Source: Scenedesmus sp. ARA3 (taxonomy: Eukaryota; Chlorophyta; Chlorophyceae; Sphaeropleales; Scenedesmaceae). Taken from it: 64,000 nt of DNA. The stretch lies in contig RWJK01001907.1 in NCBI GenBank assembly GCA_004335835.1, positions 5,785 through 69,784 on the forward strand. Reading direction: 5' to 3'. Within the stretch, counting starts at the first letter, position 1; the number at the start of each line of letters is the position of its first letter. Shown here piece after piece: positions 1 to 16,680 of the stretch. The position numbers and the translations under genes were made by a program. Below the pieces are notes generated by a model, which was not told where the DNA came from, made no database searches, and saw nothing but the letters and a program-made list of their open reading frames with translations.

Positions 1-443
1 GGGGGGGTGTTGAGTCAGCAGAACATACACTGCATTGCCTAACACTGCTGGCACTACAGGCAGCAGATAGCAGCGGCAGCAGCAACAGCATTATCCAAGA
101 CGTGTCTGTCAGGAGCAGCAACGTCAGGGCTGGGCTCAGATGTTTGTGGCTGCGTGTGTGCGGGGTGCTGCTGCTTTGCGACCTGCAGCAGTACAGCACA
201 CAAGAAAGTGTGCCATGGCTGTTCACAATAGCAACACAGCACTGATCACCACCACCACATGCTGTATAACCAATGCCTGTGCTTGCACCTGTTGTTGCCT
301 TCACTTGTGATCATCACCACCACATGCTGTATAACCAATGCCTGTGCTTGCACCTGTTGTTGCCTTCACTTGTGCTCATCACCACCACATGGCCGTGTTA
401 ACAATGCCTGTGCTTGCACCTGTTGTTCGTTGAAAACTTGCAG
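1..443. other. intronic sequence of the left-edge SOD gene
   Basis: I find no exon of the SOD gene upstream of 444. The stretch holds the 65-bp repeats described separately and otherwise no supported feature. Confidence 0.5.
246..430 (+). repeat. 65-bp tandem repeat (3 copies) in SOD intron
   Basis: Three copies with period 65 bp begin with a run of ATC/ACC and contain CACATGCTGTATAACC or a variant (256, 321, 386). The array ends at the acceptor AG at 442-443 of the SOD exon. The second SOD gene has one diverged copy of the same motif at about 6254-6331, directly before its homologous exon, so the unit predates the gene duplication and was then amplified here. Confidence 0.8.
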
Positions 444-860
444 GCAACAGCGGCGTGCCTCTGGCCATCACCACAACCCCCAACCAGGACAACCCGCTGA
501 TGGGAAACCTGCCTGGCGCGCCTGCAGTCAAGCTCGCTGGCTGCACACCAATCCTGGGCATTGACGTGTGGGAGCACGCCTACTACCTCAAGTGAGTGCA
601 GCCCGCCTGCCTGCAGCAGCAGTGGCTGTGCCAGCAGCAGCCCTCGCAGCAGCCGGCAGCAAGCAGCAGCAGCAGTGGCTGTGCCAGCAGCAGCACTCAC
701 AGCAGCCGGCAGCCAGCAGCCAGCGCAGCTGCTGCAAGTGTCTCCAGTTACATGCCGCGCATCAGCCTGCATCCAATGCAAAGTGCTGTAGACACAACAA
801 CACCAATGTCACAACAATGCATTGTATCGCTGCAGTTCTGTCCTTATTTCTTGCTTAGCT

Positions 861-908
<48 letters not shown>

Positions 909-1028
909 AGGCATGGCCCCAAGCGCCCCGAGTACCTTGCAGACTTCTGGAAGGTGCTCAGCTGGCAGGCGGTCAGCGCCAACTACGCTGCTGCGCTGGC
1001 TGGCAACGTGGCTGCCATGGTCGCTTGA
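444..1028 (+). CDS. Mn-superoxide dismutase, 3' end (last two exons; gene enters from left edge)
   Basis: The two exons are 444-591 and 911-1028, joined in phase 2. They encode the C-terminal half of an Fe/Mn superoxide dismutase, which converts superoxide to hydrogen peroxide and oxygen. The diagnostic motif [12 protein letters not shown] carries the last two metal ligands (Asp and His), and PNQDNPL carries the second-sphere Gln typical of the Mn type. The exon borders match those of the complete paralogue at 2718-7685 (the 148-nt exon has the same length), and the preceding introns share sequence, so the two are tandem duplicates. This copy has no donor site at the end of its final exon. 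It stops after GNVAAMVA and lacks the paralogue's hydrophobic tail, so it is probably not GPI-anchored. Upstream exons lie outside the window. The family call is firm; the metal preference is inferred. Confidence 0.9.
862..910 (+). repeat. (CTG)n tract before last exon of left-edge SOD
   Basis: About sixteen uninterrupted CTG units end in CAG, the acceptor itself, with no other pyrimidine tract. Confidence 0.9.
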
Positions 1029-2717
1029 GGTCCTCAGGGCACGGCTGCAGCAGCTGCGATGGCGGCGCTTCTGGCATTCTGAGTTGAGGGCATTATCAGG
1101 AGGTTGAGTTTGTTTCACTTAGGGCATTGCATCGGCATGGATCCACAAACCCCAAGGGAACCATTGCGAAGGGCTGTGCTGCTGGAGCAAAGCCAGCTGA
1201 TCTCATTGGTGGCTTGCAGCTGCATCAGAAGCTCTTATGTAGCTGTTGGCCAGATATCATGCCATCAACCCAATCTTCCCAGTGCACTACAGGGTGCTCT
1301 GCGGCAATTTCATAGATTGGTGTGCAAGGCATCATGGTTTGATCTGACATGCGGCTTCCTGGCTCTGTGCTGTTGCAAAGCGCAGTGATATGGCCAATCT
1401 CTGCAGTATCTTCTTGCTAATATCATTGCATATTTGTGCGCTCGTGTACTGCTGTAGCCGAGCCTTTCTGCACGCACCATTCATGCCGCATGGCTGGCAG
1501 CTTGCTTTTGATCAGCAGCTCATTGATGGCAGCTGCGGCTGTGCACATGCCTTTCAATGGACGCAGCTTGTATGTTGAACGTTGTAGCACGCCTGATCAG
1601 TAACACCCCCCCCCGTACGCGTGGGTACGCAGGAGCCTAGGCGTCTACCGAAAGGCCTTTCAGCTAGGCGGGCTGCTTGCGCATTTGAGCCTGCAGCTGT
1701 GCAGCTGGGCCCCAGCTACAACGCTTAGCCGCTGGGTGTAGGGCATGCTCCTGCACGGCGTATGCTTTGCTTGCAAGGCAGTTGGTGAACTGCGTATTGA
1801 TTCTGTGCGTGTCCATCAGTAGCTGGGCACGTCATGCAGCGGCTGTGACGGCTCTGATTCTGGCACAACATGCAGTATTGCTGGCATGGGCATGCCTGCT
1901 GGCAGATGCCAGCACAGCTTGATGCACGTCGCGAGTGATCCATGTGCACAGTCAGCACCCTCACCAACATATGCGCCCGTGGCTCCCTGCTGTGGGTCAT
2001 GCGTTGAAAGGGCCACGTGCGCAGCCTGGTTGTGCCTGCACCACGTTATAATTTTGTAGTCGGTGACGGGGCTCCCTTGCTCTTGCGCGACAGTGCAGCG
2101 CGTGGCATTCTCACAGTGTGCGGTGATCATCTCCTGAGTCAGGTTTTGGGTTCTGCCAACAGCCACACTTGGGGACTGTGTTGGAAGGGTAACCTTGCCC
2201 CCACTTCACGCGACTGGCAGGCTTACTGGGCATTGGCTCAGCATGACGCCGCAGCAGGGTGGGAGCTGGGCTGGTAAATATTGTCTTGCCTGCAATTCTT
2301 TTTACTGGTGCGGACCCTCTGCAGGCACTGGCAGGCATCAGTCACTCGGACACCTGCATTTGTCACCACTTGCGCTGCTGCCAGCTGGCGGGCTGGTAAG
2401 TTCAAAGCATGCATGAGAGGTGTACATTTCTTTCATGTTGATCAGGGTAACCAGACTGGCACGGCATGCGACGCAGTGGCCACAGCAGAAGTTGGTGTGC
2501 CACGTCTCACCTTTTCAAATCAGCAGCTGTGACGACCTAGTGACACCTGGTGACCGCGACACGTACTTCAGCTGTGCTGCTTGTGGTTTGTAGCTTTTAC
2601 GGCTTGAAATCATTAGTGTACTACCTGTTGCATCCAGTGTCGCGGAGCACTGCCCGTTTAGTTGGTTGCGAGCTTTCAATCACCTGCTGCCCCACCACTG
2701 TCCATACCACAGCCAGC
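1029..2717. other. intergenic region between the two SOD genes
   Basis: I see no supported gene. It contains a short C-tract near 1605-1614 and a 12-bp perfect palindrome GAAAGGCCTTTC at 1650-1661. It must hold the promoter of the downstream SOD gene, but I cannot point to a clear TATA element. Confidence 0.4.
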
Positions 2718-5700
2718 ATGGCGCGTATAATCTCTTACATGAATCTCTTTGTCATTGTCGCTGCGGCTGCGTCAGCGCTGCTAGCGTGTTCGGCACAAGC
2801 ACAGGTGAGCAGCAGCAGCTGCTGCTCCACCAACCAGCTGCCCCCAAACGAAGCCCAATGGCTGTTCGTGCTGATGAACAACTGCAGCTGCTTGTTTGTT
2901 GGTGTTGGCGCTGCCTATTATCCTAGCATTACAACTGCTGTTGCTCGCTGCTGCTTGCCAAACAAGGTGGTTGGTTCGGTTGACGCTCGCGGCCACAGGT
3001 CACCTGAGCATCAGCACAAACTTCTTGCACCAGCACAAACTACTTTTGCAGCACATTCAAGCATTCGTCTTTTTCATGTGGGCAAGCTACTATCAAAATG
3101 GTGCTTCTAGGTATCGTATTGCTGGTTACATAACTGCTTGCTGCTGCGCAATTTCGTGCTCTGCAGATCCAGCAAGTAGCACTGCCGTATGCACTCGACG
3201 CCCTGGAGCCAGAAATCGACAATGCCACAATGAACTTCCATGTAAGCAGCAGCAGTAAGCTTGCAGCCAGCACCATCTTAGCCAACAGAGTGCTCCACCA
3301 GGCCGTGCGGCAGCAGCAGGTGACAGTGTGAGCTAGAAATGCAGCCAAAGCAGCCAGCTATGGCAGCAGCAGCAGTACCATGACACTACGATGTTGCAGA
3401 CTAATGTCTGCTGCAGCACTTCAAAATGGGGCCACATGCATAGGCCCTTCCTGCCTGTAGTGTCATAGGCAGCAGCCTGGCCTCAAGTCCTCTGCTGGCC
3501 CTGCCCAACCATGTTTGCTGTTGTGTGTGCTGTGCGTGCTGCTGCCCCATGCTGCCTCGCTGCACGCCTGATTGCCTGTCTGTACGCCAGTATGGCACAC
3601 ACTACGCCACATACGTGAACAACACACTGGCAGCGCTGAAGAATGCTACCGACAGCGGAGTGAGGCTGCCTGTGGCTACCTCAAATCTGACAGGTGTGTA
3701 AATGAGTGACTACCCAGGCCGATCTGCAGCTCCTTAGTTGAGGCTGGAGAGGGTGTGTGTGGCAGGGGGCGGCGCTCCGTGTCTACCTCAAACCTCGCGG
3801 GTGGGCTGCTGCCACACATCACATCCCACAGCATATCACAGACAGCCTGCTGCCTGAGCTGGCCATACATGCTGCCTGCTGTGCGGCTGCGCCACCTGCA
3901 GCATGTTTCAGCCTGTGCATCTCACACATGGCAGACAGCCTGCTGCCTTAGCTGGGCGTACATGAGTGCTGCCTGCTGTGAGGCTGCCACGCACCTTGTG
4001 CTGCAAGCACCAATGTCACCTGCAGCACGTGCAGCAGGGCCAGGAGGCAGCTGTTAATCCTGCTGTCACACATGACAGACAGCCTGCTGCCTGAGCTGGC
4101 CATACATACATGAATGCTGCCTGCTGTGAGGCTGCGGCGCATGCAGCGCTGCAAGCACCAGGAGCACCTGCATGTGGTATTGCTACGGCTTGGTTGGTAA
4201 TTTGATGACGGGAGTCGCCTGCAGAACGTCAGCATGTGCAGCAGGGCCAGGAGGCAGCTGCTCACCCTCAGCCACCAGCGCCAGCCAAGCCTCCTGGCAC
4301 GTCCCGCCCTGTCTGTATCACCTATGCCACTGCTGCTGCTGCTGCTGCTGCCTTTTGTGCTTCTCCCGCAGCCCTGATCAGCAGCATCAAGAGGCTGCCC
4401 TCGCCCCTCAACACTACCATCCGCAACCAGGGTAAGGCCCGGCACTGCTGCTGCTGCTGCTGCTGCTGCTGTGCTGCTGTGCTTCACTAATTGCTGCAAT
4501 GCTGCATTCGCTTGGGCCAAGGACGTGCATGGCGCTCTGGCCAGGGCCTAGCGCTGTGTCATGTGTGGAGTTGCTGGCCAGCAGGTCCGGCTTGTGTGTG
4601 GCATTACTTGGGCCTGCTGCTGTGATGTGCAATGCATGCTGCATCACCTTGCACGCTACGACTACTGTGCCATGCTGCTGCTGCACTGCGCAGGTGGAGG
4701 TGCGTGGAACCATGCCCTGTACTTCAAGGTGGGTGCGCGGCGCTGCAGTGTTGCAGTTATGTGTTGTTGCGCAGCAGTCAGCAGTGCCTGCAGCATACAC
4801 AGCCAGCAGCAGCAGCAGTGTCAGCCCTGTGGAGTAAGGTGATGGTGGTGTGCCTGCAGCAGATAGTCAGGAGCTCGCGTACCCTGCGTTGATCTGCGCA
4901 CCAGTGTGGATGTTGCAGCATCCAGTGTTTGCTTCCTGACACTGGTGAATGGTGCTACCCGGCAAAGCATGCTGTACAATGCTATTAACACATAATCACA
5001 GTGCTTGCAGGGCCCTGCATGCCACCGTACGCAACATACTCACACCCTTCACACCCTCACACCACCTTGCACTGCTGGCTTTCGCTTGTCTGCCTGCCTT
5101 CATGCCGCCTTGCAATTTGCATGCACACTTTCGCTGCAGCACCTGGCCCCCCCTGGCAGCCCAGCCACTGCTTACTAACAAGCCCGCCTCCTTCATACCT
5201 TCATGCCGCCCTGCAGATTGCCTGCACACTACATGCACACTGTTGCTGCAGCACCTGGCTCCCCCTGGCAGCCCCGCCACGCAATCCATTGCCATGTCTG
5301 CTCCGCTGAGGGAACGGGAGGCCGTTGGCTAAACCCATGAGCCATTGACGGCTGCTAACGAAAGTTTCACCCACAGCCTGCCCCATTGTGTGCTCAGGCA
5401 CATGCTGTGCTGCAGCTGATGCGTGTGCCTCCTGTGCCGCGGCCGCCGTTGCTGCTGCTGCTGCCGCAGCACCTGGCCCCTCCTGGCAGCCCCGCCACGC
5501 AGTCCACAGCCATCTCTGCTCCTCCGGCCCCGGAGAGGCTTTGGGCCGAAACCGTCAGCCATCGACGGCTGCTAATGAGGGTTTCACCCACAGCCTGCCC
5601 CATTGTGTGCTCAGGCACATGCTGTGCTGCAGCTGACGTGTGTGCCTCCTCTGCCGCGACCGCCGCCGTCGCTGCTGCTGCTGCTGCTGCTTTCGCAGCA

Positions 5701-6780
5701 CCTGACGCCTCCCGGCAGCCCAGCCACGCAGTCCACAGCCATCTCTGCTCCCCTGAGGGATGCCATCAACGCCAACTTTGGCAGCGTGGACAACATGACT
5801 GCGGCGCTGAGTGCAGCCGCTGGCAAGGTGTTTGGCTCGGGCTGGGCCTGGCTGTGCTACACAGGTGGGGGAGGGAAGGAACGACATGTTCTGCATTGCT
5901 GTATCACTTGCTGGGGAAACACCCAAATGTCAGTCTGGGCATGGCTGTGCTGCACAGGTAGGCTCAGCAGCAAAGCATTGATTCGAAGGTCAGCACCGCA
6001 GATGGGTTTTTTTGGCTGGTTACGCAGGATGCGTTGCAGGCCAGATCCCTGGCCTGAGACCAGTGGTGCATGCCAACCAGCAACCAGCACGGCGCAGTTG
6101 CGGGCTGCCTCTCATCTGCAAGTTACTGCGTTGTTCAACCTGGTGTCATGCACATGTCACTTGTTGTCGTTGTTACACTTGTCATACTGCTGATGTGGCG
6201 CAAACCTTGCATGCATCCCTGCAGGCAACAGGACAGCGCCTGGTGCTGCTGACCTGGCCATCACCACCACCACCACATGGCCATGTTACCAAGGCCTATG
6301 TTTGCACCTGTTGTTGTCTTGAATCCTGCAGGCAACAGCAGCGCTGACCTGGCCATCACCACCACCCCCAACCAGGACAACCCTCTCATGGGTCAGCTGC
6401 CTGGTGCCCCAGCAGTCAGCGCGGCCGGCTGCACACCAATCCTGGGCATCGACGTGTGGGAGCATGCCTACTACCTAAAGTGAGTGCAGCCCGCCTGCCA
6501 GCTGCTGCTGAGTGTGGCAGCGCTTCTGGCAGCCGGCAGCACCACAAAGCTGCATCATGCATGCCAGCTCACGTGAGCTGCAGCAGGTGTTGGGTGCCAG
6601 CGTGACCTGCTGCCTCTTGGCTGGCAGCTGGGCGGCATGCTGCTGGTAGCAGGCAGTTGCCTTGGGACGTAGATGTGTGCAGCCACTCTGTAACAAGTGT
6701 CCCATGCTGCCTTGCTTTTAGACATGCCCTGCACGCTGCGCATTGCCTGCAGGCACAGCCCTAAGCGGCTCGCCCACCTG

Positions 6781-6824
<44 letters not shown>

Positions 6825-7685
6825 AGGCACGGCCCCAAGCGGCCCGCCTACCTGGAGGCCTTCTGGAAGGTGCTCAACTGGCAGCAGGTCAGCAAGAACT
6901 ACGACAGCGCGGTGCAAGGTGGGGCGCAGTACTATACATTGTATTTTGTTACATCACATGCCGCCAGGTGTGCCCACCAGTGGGCTAGGGGAAGCATGGG
7001 TAGCAACGGCTGCAGTGCTTCTAAGAGTGAGTGACTGCCCTTCTTGTGCATCCATGTGCGGCGCTGCGAGCATCTGGGTATGCACGGCCAGCAGCTTGCA
7101 GCTGGCGCACTGCGCAAGTGTTGACCACCTCTAATCTACCACGCACGCCTGCTCACTGAGTAGCAACTCCTGCAGCATGTCTCACAGTCAGTCACATTTA
7201 AACAGCGCTGTCTTCTGCAAATGTGTCGTTCCTGTATTGGTTGTGGTTATGGTGACGTTGCTGCTGTCTGAAACGCAGCTCTTTGCGGCATTTCATGACC
7301 ACAAGCTGTGTAGGTTTTGTTTTCTCTTTGCCCAATGAGCCTGTCATTGGCTCCCCAAACGGGCGAGGTCCCCCGTGCTGCGTATGGTGAGATCTGGTAG
7401 TTTCTTTTCTTTCAAAGGACCGGTCTGGGTTGCTTTTTTCTCTGCCCAATGAGCCTGTCATTGGCTCCCCAACGGGCGAGGTTACTTGTGTAGTTCCAAA
7501 ATGTGAAATGTGTACGCTGCGCTGCGCTGTGCCTGTGTGCAGGGCTGGAGCTGGACCTGAGCGAGGCAGCGCCCCGGGCCCTGGAGGCGCCATTCAAGGC
7601 AGTCTCGGCAGGCAGCAGCAGCAGCGGCAGTGCAGGTTTTGGTGCAATGGCAGCTGCAGCAGCTGCACTGCTGGCGCTGGTATGA
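2718..7685 (+). CDS. secreted Mn-superoxide dismutase with GPI-like C-terminal tail
   Basis: Nine exons: 2718-2804, 3167-3241, 3591-3693, 4372-4431, 4694-4728, 5699-5864, 6332-6479, 6827-6918, 7543-7685; 302 residues with all junctions in frame. It removes superoxide. Residues 1-29 form a hydrophobic signal peptide ending AQAQ. All four metal ligands are present: His54 ([15 protein letters not shown]), His115 ([11 protein letters not shown]), Asp216 and His220 ([10 protein letters not shown]). Gln190 in PNQD indicates the Mn type. The last exon adds a Ser/Gly linker and a hydrophobic Ala/Leu C-terminus, the pattern of a GPI-anchor signal, so the enzyme is probably held on the outer cell surface. 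The start is the only ATG giving the signal peptide and frame. Intron 5 holds tandem copies of the start of exon 6, and the last intron contains an interspersed repeat. The catalytic identity is sure; the anchor is inferred. Confidence 0.93.
3839..4110 (+). repeat. degenerate tandem repeat in SOD intron 3
   Basis: Three copies of a unit containing AGACAGCCTGCTGCCT begin at about 3839, 3933 and 4077, spaced 94 and 144 bp. Each continues into a similar GAGCTGGCCATACAT-like stretch. The copies lie wholly inside the intron between exons 3 and 4. Confidence 0.75.
5130..5764 (+). repeat. tandem duplication of the start of SOD exon 6 (217-bp period)
   Basis: A unit of 217 bp recurs: CAGCCTGCCCCATTGTGTGC begins at 5374 and again at 5591. 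Each unit ends in a (CTG)n run, a CAG acceptor, and the first codons of exon 6 (the CACCTGGCCCC / CACCTGACGCC stretch). Two further partial copies of the exon start lie near 5140 and 5247. Only the last copy, starting at 5699, continues into the conserved NFGS SOD core, so I take it as the true exon; the earlier copies are decoy or alternative acceptors. Confidence 0.8.
6781..6826 (+). repeat. (CTG)n tract before SOD exon 8
   Basis: A run of about fifteen CTG/TTG units ends in CAG at the acceptor. It is at the position homologous to the tract at 862-910, so the tract predates the SOD duplication. Confidence 0.9.
7311..7510 (-). repeat. interspersed repeat, copy 1 (in last SOD intron)
   Basis: On the minus strand this reads like the copies at 16138-16290 and 21858-22013: a TTTGGAA start, CCTCGCCCGTTGGGGAGCC, then the hairpin CCAATGA-CAGGC-TCATTGG, then a GACCGGTCCTTTGAAAG stretch. 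Here the hairpin module occurs twice (around 7335-7365 and 7445-7475), so this copy contains an internal duplication. It has no coding capacity that I trust. It looks like a short non-autonomous element. Confidence 0.75.
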
Positions 7686-8267
7686 CAGTGTTTGTCCGCA
7701 GTTCAGTAATCGTCGCAACCAACTGGGCACGTGGTATTATTGTACAGCCTGTGCAGTAGTTGCCTGCTGCAATAGTGCTTTGTAGGTTATACGCTGTGGC
7801 TTGATTGGTAAGACAGCGATGATACGACACTCAACGTGTCATGGGCCGAGAGAACGCACAATAGTCAGTGTCAGGATTACAAGGTCACCACTGAACAGCC
7901 TCAACTTGCCGCTCTGCTCGGACCATAGAGCCCACCTGGGGCGTGCATGCAAGCGGCCTGCAAGGGCTGCTGCCGGCAGCAACCCATCGTTGCTTGCATG
8001 TCAGACCCTGAACCGACCAAGCTCAAGATGCGACACAGCAGCAACCAGTACATTCACAGTAGCTGCATGACAAAGCAATGAGGGGTGCCTATGGGCACCG
8101 CCAGTGGTATAAAAAATGGTGTCACCAGGCTACGGCTAGCTAGCTGGTTGCTGCTGTCCTTAAACAAGCCGTGTGTGCTGTACAAACGTTGCTGTTCAGT
8201 CAATGGCTGTGCTGCACAGCACATGGCATGTATAACCAGAGAGGCAGTGTGTCATTATATGTGCACC

Positions 8268-8289
8268 AGCTAGTACTATAGTACTAGCT
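8268..8289. repeat. 22-bp perfect palindrome
   Basis: The sequence AGCTAGTACTATAGTACTAG plus CT is its own reverse complement and is followed by more GCTA repeats. It lies between two convergent genes, where it could form a cruciform or RNA hairpin near the 3' ends of both transcripts. Function unknown. Confidence 0.7.
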
Positions 8290-8453
8290 AGCTAGCTAGC
8301 AGCCTTTGCACTGATACCTGTGTGATGCAGTAACGCAAAACCACAGATTGTGCCGGCTCTGGCCAGAGGCCAGATATACACCGCAAACCACACTACACCA
8401 AGCCATACACAAAGCTCCAGGACAGCTGCACTTGGGAGCAGAGGTTAATAGGC

Positions 8454-8458
8454 TTACA
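8454..8458 (-). terminator. candidate TGTAA polyadenylation signal of kinase gene
   Basis: The minus strand reads TGTAA 82 nt after the kinase stop codon. TGTAA is the usual polyadenylation motif of chlorophyte algae; use at this site is inferred. Confidence 0.45.
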
Positions 8459-8539
8459 AGCCGCACTGAAACACACCGAGCAGCCAGCGTGTGCAGTCTA
8501 CCTTGAGCATGCAGCCTGCGCAGAAGCCTCAGCCGCACC

Positions 8540-15288
<6,749 letters not shown>

Positions 15289-16585
15289 TCTCTGCAAATT
15301 TGGCAAGCAAAACATCAGTTGATGCATAAATGTCGTCCGCAAGCCCCTGCATACAGCTGCTTTTCGTTCAAACAGAGTCAACATAGCAGTTCAGTTATCA
15401 AACTCAATCCATATGCAGGAGCTGTCGGGCTTACCAGGCCTGCTCATCCTGCTGCGAGCTTACATACATGCATCCATGCTTTTCAACGTGCACTAGACTG
15501 CTCGATGCAGCTGGCCCAGGCTGTCACCACTGCTGCTGGTGTCAGATGGCACAGCTCCCCTTGCTTACTGCAACTGCGGGCCATGCCATGTCCATATGCT
15601 CGTTCTATAGGTATAAAGCGACGATATTGCCGCAGCATCTTCACGGCAAGCGCCGTGTATGGCTTTAATGACAAGGTCAAGGGATTCAAAACCCAATGAC
15701 GCTAATCCAAATGTCACTGCAGCTGTCAGCCGCAGGTCAGCTGCCTTGCACTGCCAAGAAGTTGCAGGACGGACTGCAGCAGCAGAAGCAGCTCTCACGC
15801 ATGCAGTCGGCTGATACATTCCTATATGCCTGGAGCTTCAGTGGGCAGGTGCAGGGGATCCGGATTCACATGTTTGCACTACACCCGGTTGGGATGTCAC
15901 ACCATGCAACACAGCTATAGCCTGTTCTTATCCTTCACTGAATCACCCTGGGCAAGGAGCAAGTTCACCAAAAATGACTGAGTTGTTATGAGCATGTGTC
16001 ACCCGTCATTTGCGCCTGGCAACTGCCAACTTAATACTTGAGCAGCTGCCACACCATGCAACACTCAGGTGCTAGGCTGCTGCTGGGCACTATCACTCAC
16101 TGCGGCGACAACAACAACACACTTGAGCTCCTTCATCACATTTTCACATTTTGGAAGTTACAAGAGTAACCTCGCCCGTTGGGGAGCCAATGACAGGCTC
16201 ATTGGGCAGAGACAAAAGGGCAAACTCAACCAGTCCTTTTTGACAGGAAAAACACTACCAAATCTCATCCTGAAAATCGTCACACATAAGATCACATAAC
16301 ATCACGGCGGCCGCATACTGTTGCATGCCGCTGCAAGCCTCCTGAAATCACGCCAAGTCCTTGTTACTTCCGAGCACCTCAACGTGCTGTGCATGCACAG
16401 TCATGTGCAGGGGAGGCCAACCTGACTGGCGAGAACAAGCAACGCGGGTCGGGCCCCACCCAGGCTAGCCTTTTGCCAGTGCAGAGTTACGTCAACACCT
16501 TTGCCTCTGCACCAGCTGCCGCACTTCAGTCTGTTTCTGATTGATCAGTGTCGCAACTGGTTCCATAGCTTGACCATGCCATTCC
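15289..16585. other. intergenic region upstream of kinase, downstream of TRF-like gene
   Basis: No supported gene. It contains the interspersed repeat at 16138-16290 and presumably the kinase promoter; no TATA element is evident. Confidence 0.4.
16138..16290 (+). repeat. interspersed repeat, copy 2
   Basis: It begins TTCACATTTTGGAAGTTACA, continues with CCTCGCCCGTTGGGGAGCC and the hairpin CCAATGA-CAGGC-TCATTGG, and ends with ACTACCAAATCTCATCCTG and an AGATCACATAA end shared with copy 3. No open frame is conserved between the copies. Confidence 0.8.
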
Positions 16586-16643
16586 TCACGCCTCGCCCCT
16601 GGCCTTCATCATGTTCCTCCACTTGTCCTTCAAGTCAACCTGC

Positions 16644-16680
<37 letters not shown>

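Larger units (their letters stand above)
7686..8539. other. intergenic region between convergent SOD and kinase genes
   Basis: No gene seen. It contains a 22-bp perfect palindrome (8268-8289) and a candidate polyadenylation motif for the minus-strand kinase (8454-8458). Confidence 0.5.
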
